From Sympetrum striolatum (Eukaryota > Arthropoda > Insecta > Odonata > Libellulidae), in contig OX388349.1 in assembly GCA_947579665.1 (NCBI GenBank), forward strand, positions 72,358,841 to 72,422,840: a DNA stretch of 64,000 nucleotides, read 5' to 3'. How positions within the stretch are numbered: position 1 is the first letter of the stretch; each line of letters opens with the position of its first letter. Positions 63,701-64,000 of the stretch are shown here, piece after piece. The notes beneath the pieces were generated by a model, which did not search any database, was not told where the DNA came from, and saw nothing but the letters and a program-made list of their open reading frames with translations. A program made the translations under genes and the position numbers.

Positions 63701-64000
63701 TGATAATTGCTCGACTATGTCCAAAGGATATCGTTCCTAAGTTTCCGTAAAAAAAACAACGCAAATAAGTAGATTAGAATGACCTTTACAACGCTATAAC
63801 CCCAATTTGATAAAGTAGTTAAACATTTAGCAGTATATAAATTGATTTTTATTCAGAAGATACCCTAGATCAAAGTGACTTTGCTAAATTGATTCCAGAG
63901 ACATTTACTCGAATCGTCCATCTTTGAAAACAGGGATAAATTACGGAATTGTTTATAAAAACAGAAACAAAGAGGGCTCGGTCACGAAAGGTACGTCAGG
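60741..64000. other. AT-rich end of window; no gene recognised
   Basis: Mostly AT-rich with short chance frames (60701-60949, 61815-62036, 62362-62747). A modest GC-richer stretch lies at 61360-61560. The weak tRNA-SINE-like piece at 61651-61694 is listed separately. The last 3 kb show no repeat, RNA gene or convincing exon. Confidence 0.5.
61651..61694 (+). mobile_element. Degenerate tRNA-SINE head (weak)
   Basis: TTATACAGAGGTTAAG at 61651-61666 resembles an A-box region (CAGAGGTTAAG part). AGTTCAAGTCC at 61684-61694 is one base from the B box consensus. The spacing of about 33 bp is right for a tRNA. No cloverleaf can be drawn. Confidence 0.35.

Noticed and set aside
1..64000. MicroRNA genes, CRISPR array, rRNA or snRNA genes
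   Set aside because: I looked by eye for common insect miRNA seeds (let-7, bantam, miR-1, miR-2, miR-8, miR-10, miR-71, miR-124, miR-184, miR-263 and others), spaced direct repeats and conserved rRNA/snRNA words, and found no convincing match. A proper covariance search was not possible.

Overview
This window looks like animal, most likely arthropod (insect), nuclear DNA. It is AT-rich with little homology to anything I recognise. CpG dinucleotides are common in the GC-richer patches, which argues against a vertebrate. There are fragments of tRNA-derived SINEs and degenerate hammerhead-like motifs of the kind carried by Penelope-like elements. I recognise no conserved protein domain on either strand. 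Most long frames lie in purine-biased or CpG-rich patches where stop codons are scarce, and I treat them as chance. I see no operon, rRNA, intact tRNA, CRISPR array or prokaryotic gene arrangement.

Layout: AT-rich stretches of roughly 0.5-3 kb alternate with GC-richer patches of 300-1000 bp, near 0.4-0.9, 1.85-2.2, 7.4-7.8, 10.55-11.15, 12.2-12.65, 15.4-16.0, 19.7-20.2, 21.05-21.65, 22.5-23.0, 25.6-26.1, 26.8-27.45, 29.1-29.65, 30.2-30.7, 35.3-35.65, 37.4-38.05, 41.0-41.55, 42.55-43.3, 44.4-44.8, 47.7-48.5, 53.9-54.45, 55.2-55.7, 56.65-57.6, 58.75-59.4 and 60.2-60.6 kb. Their role is unknown; enhancers or conserved non-coding elements are one possibility. Repeats include a 227-bp foldback/MITE-like element at 40.73-40.95 kb, two pairs of hammerhead-like motifs at 11.7-11.9 and 40.4-40.6 kb, four tRNA-SINE-like pieces, local duplications at 11.6/12.0, 27.6-27.8 and 59.2-60.0 kb, and an unusual CGGTT-rich stretch at 47.1-47.6 kb.

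The most informative signal is on the minus strand at 6,619/6,620. A CTAAC branch-point-like motif and a long pyrimidine tract end in CAG, directly joined to GTGAGT. This is the architecture of a recursive (ratchet) splice site of long insect introns. A second donor lies 82 nt further on. The + strand is also persistently purine-rich and A-rich, as expected if the sense transcript of a long intron is the minus strand. The best single inference is therefore that much of this window is intron or intergenic DNA of a minus-strand gene whose main exons lie outside it. A few candidate small exons and one 56-codon ORF are flagged at low confidence.
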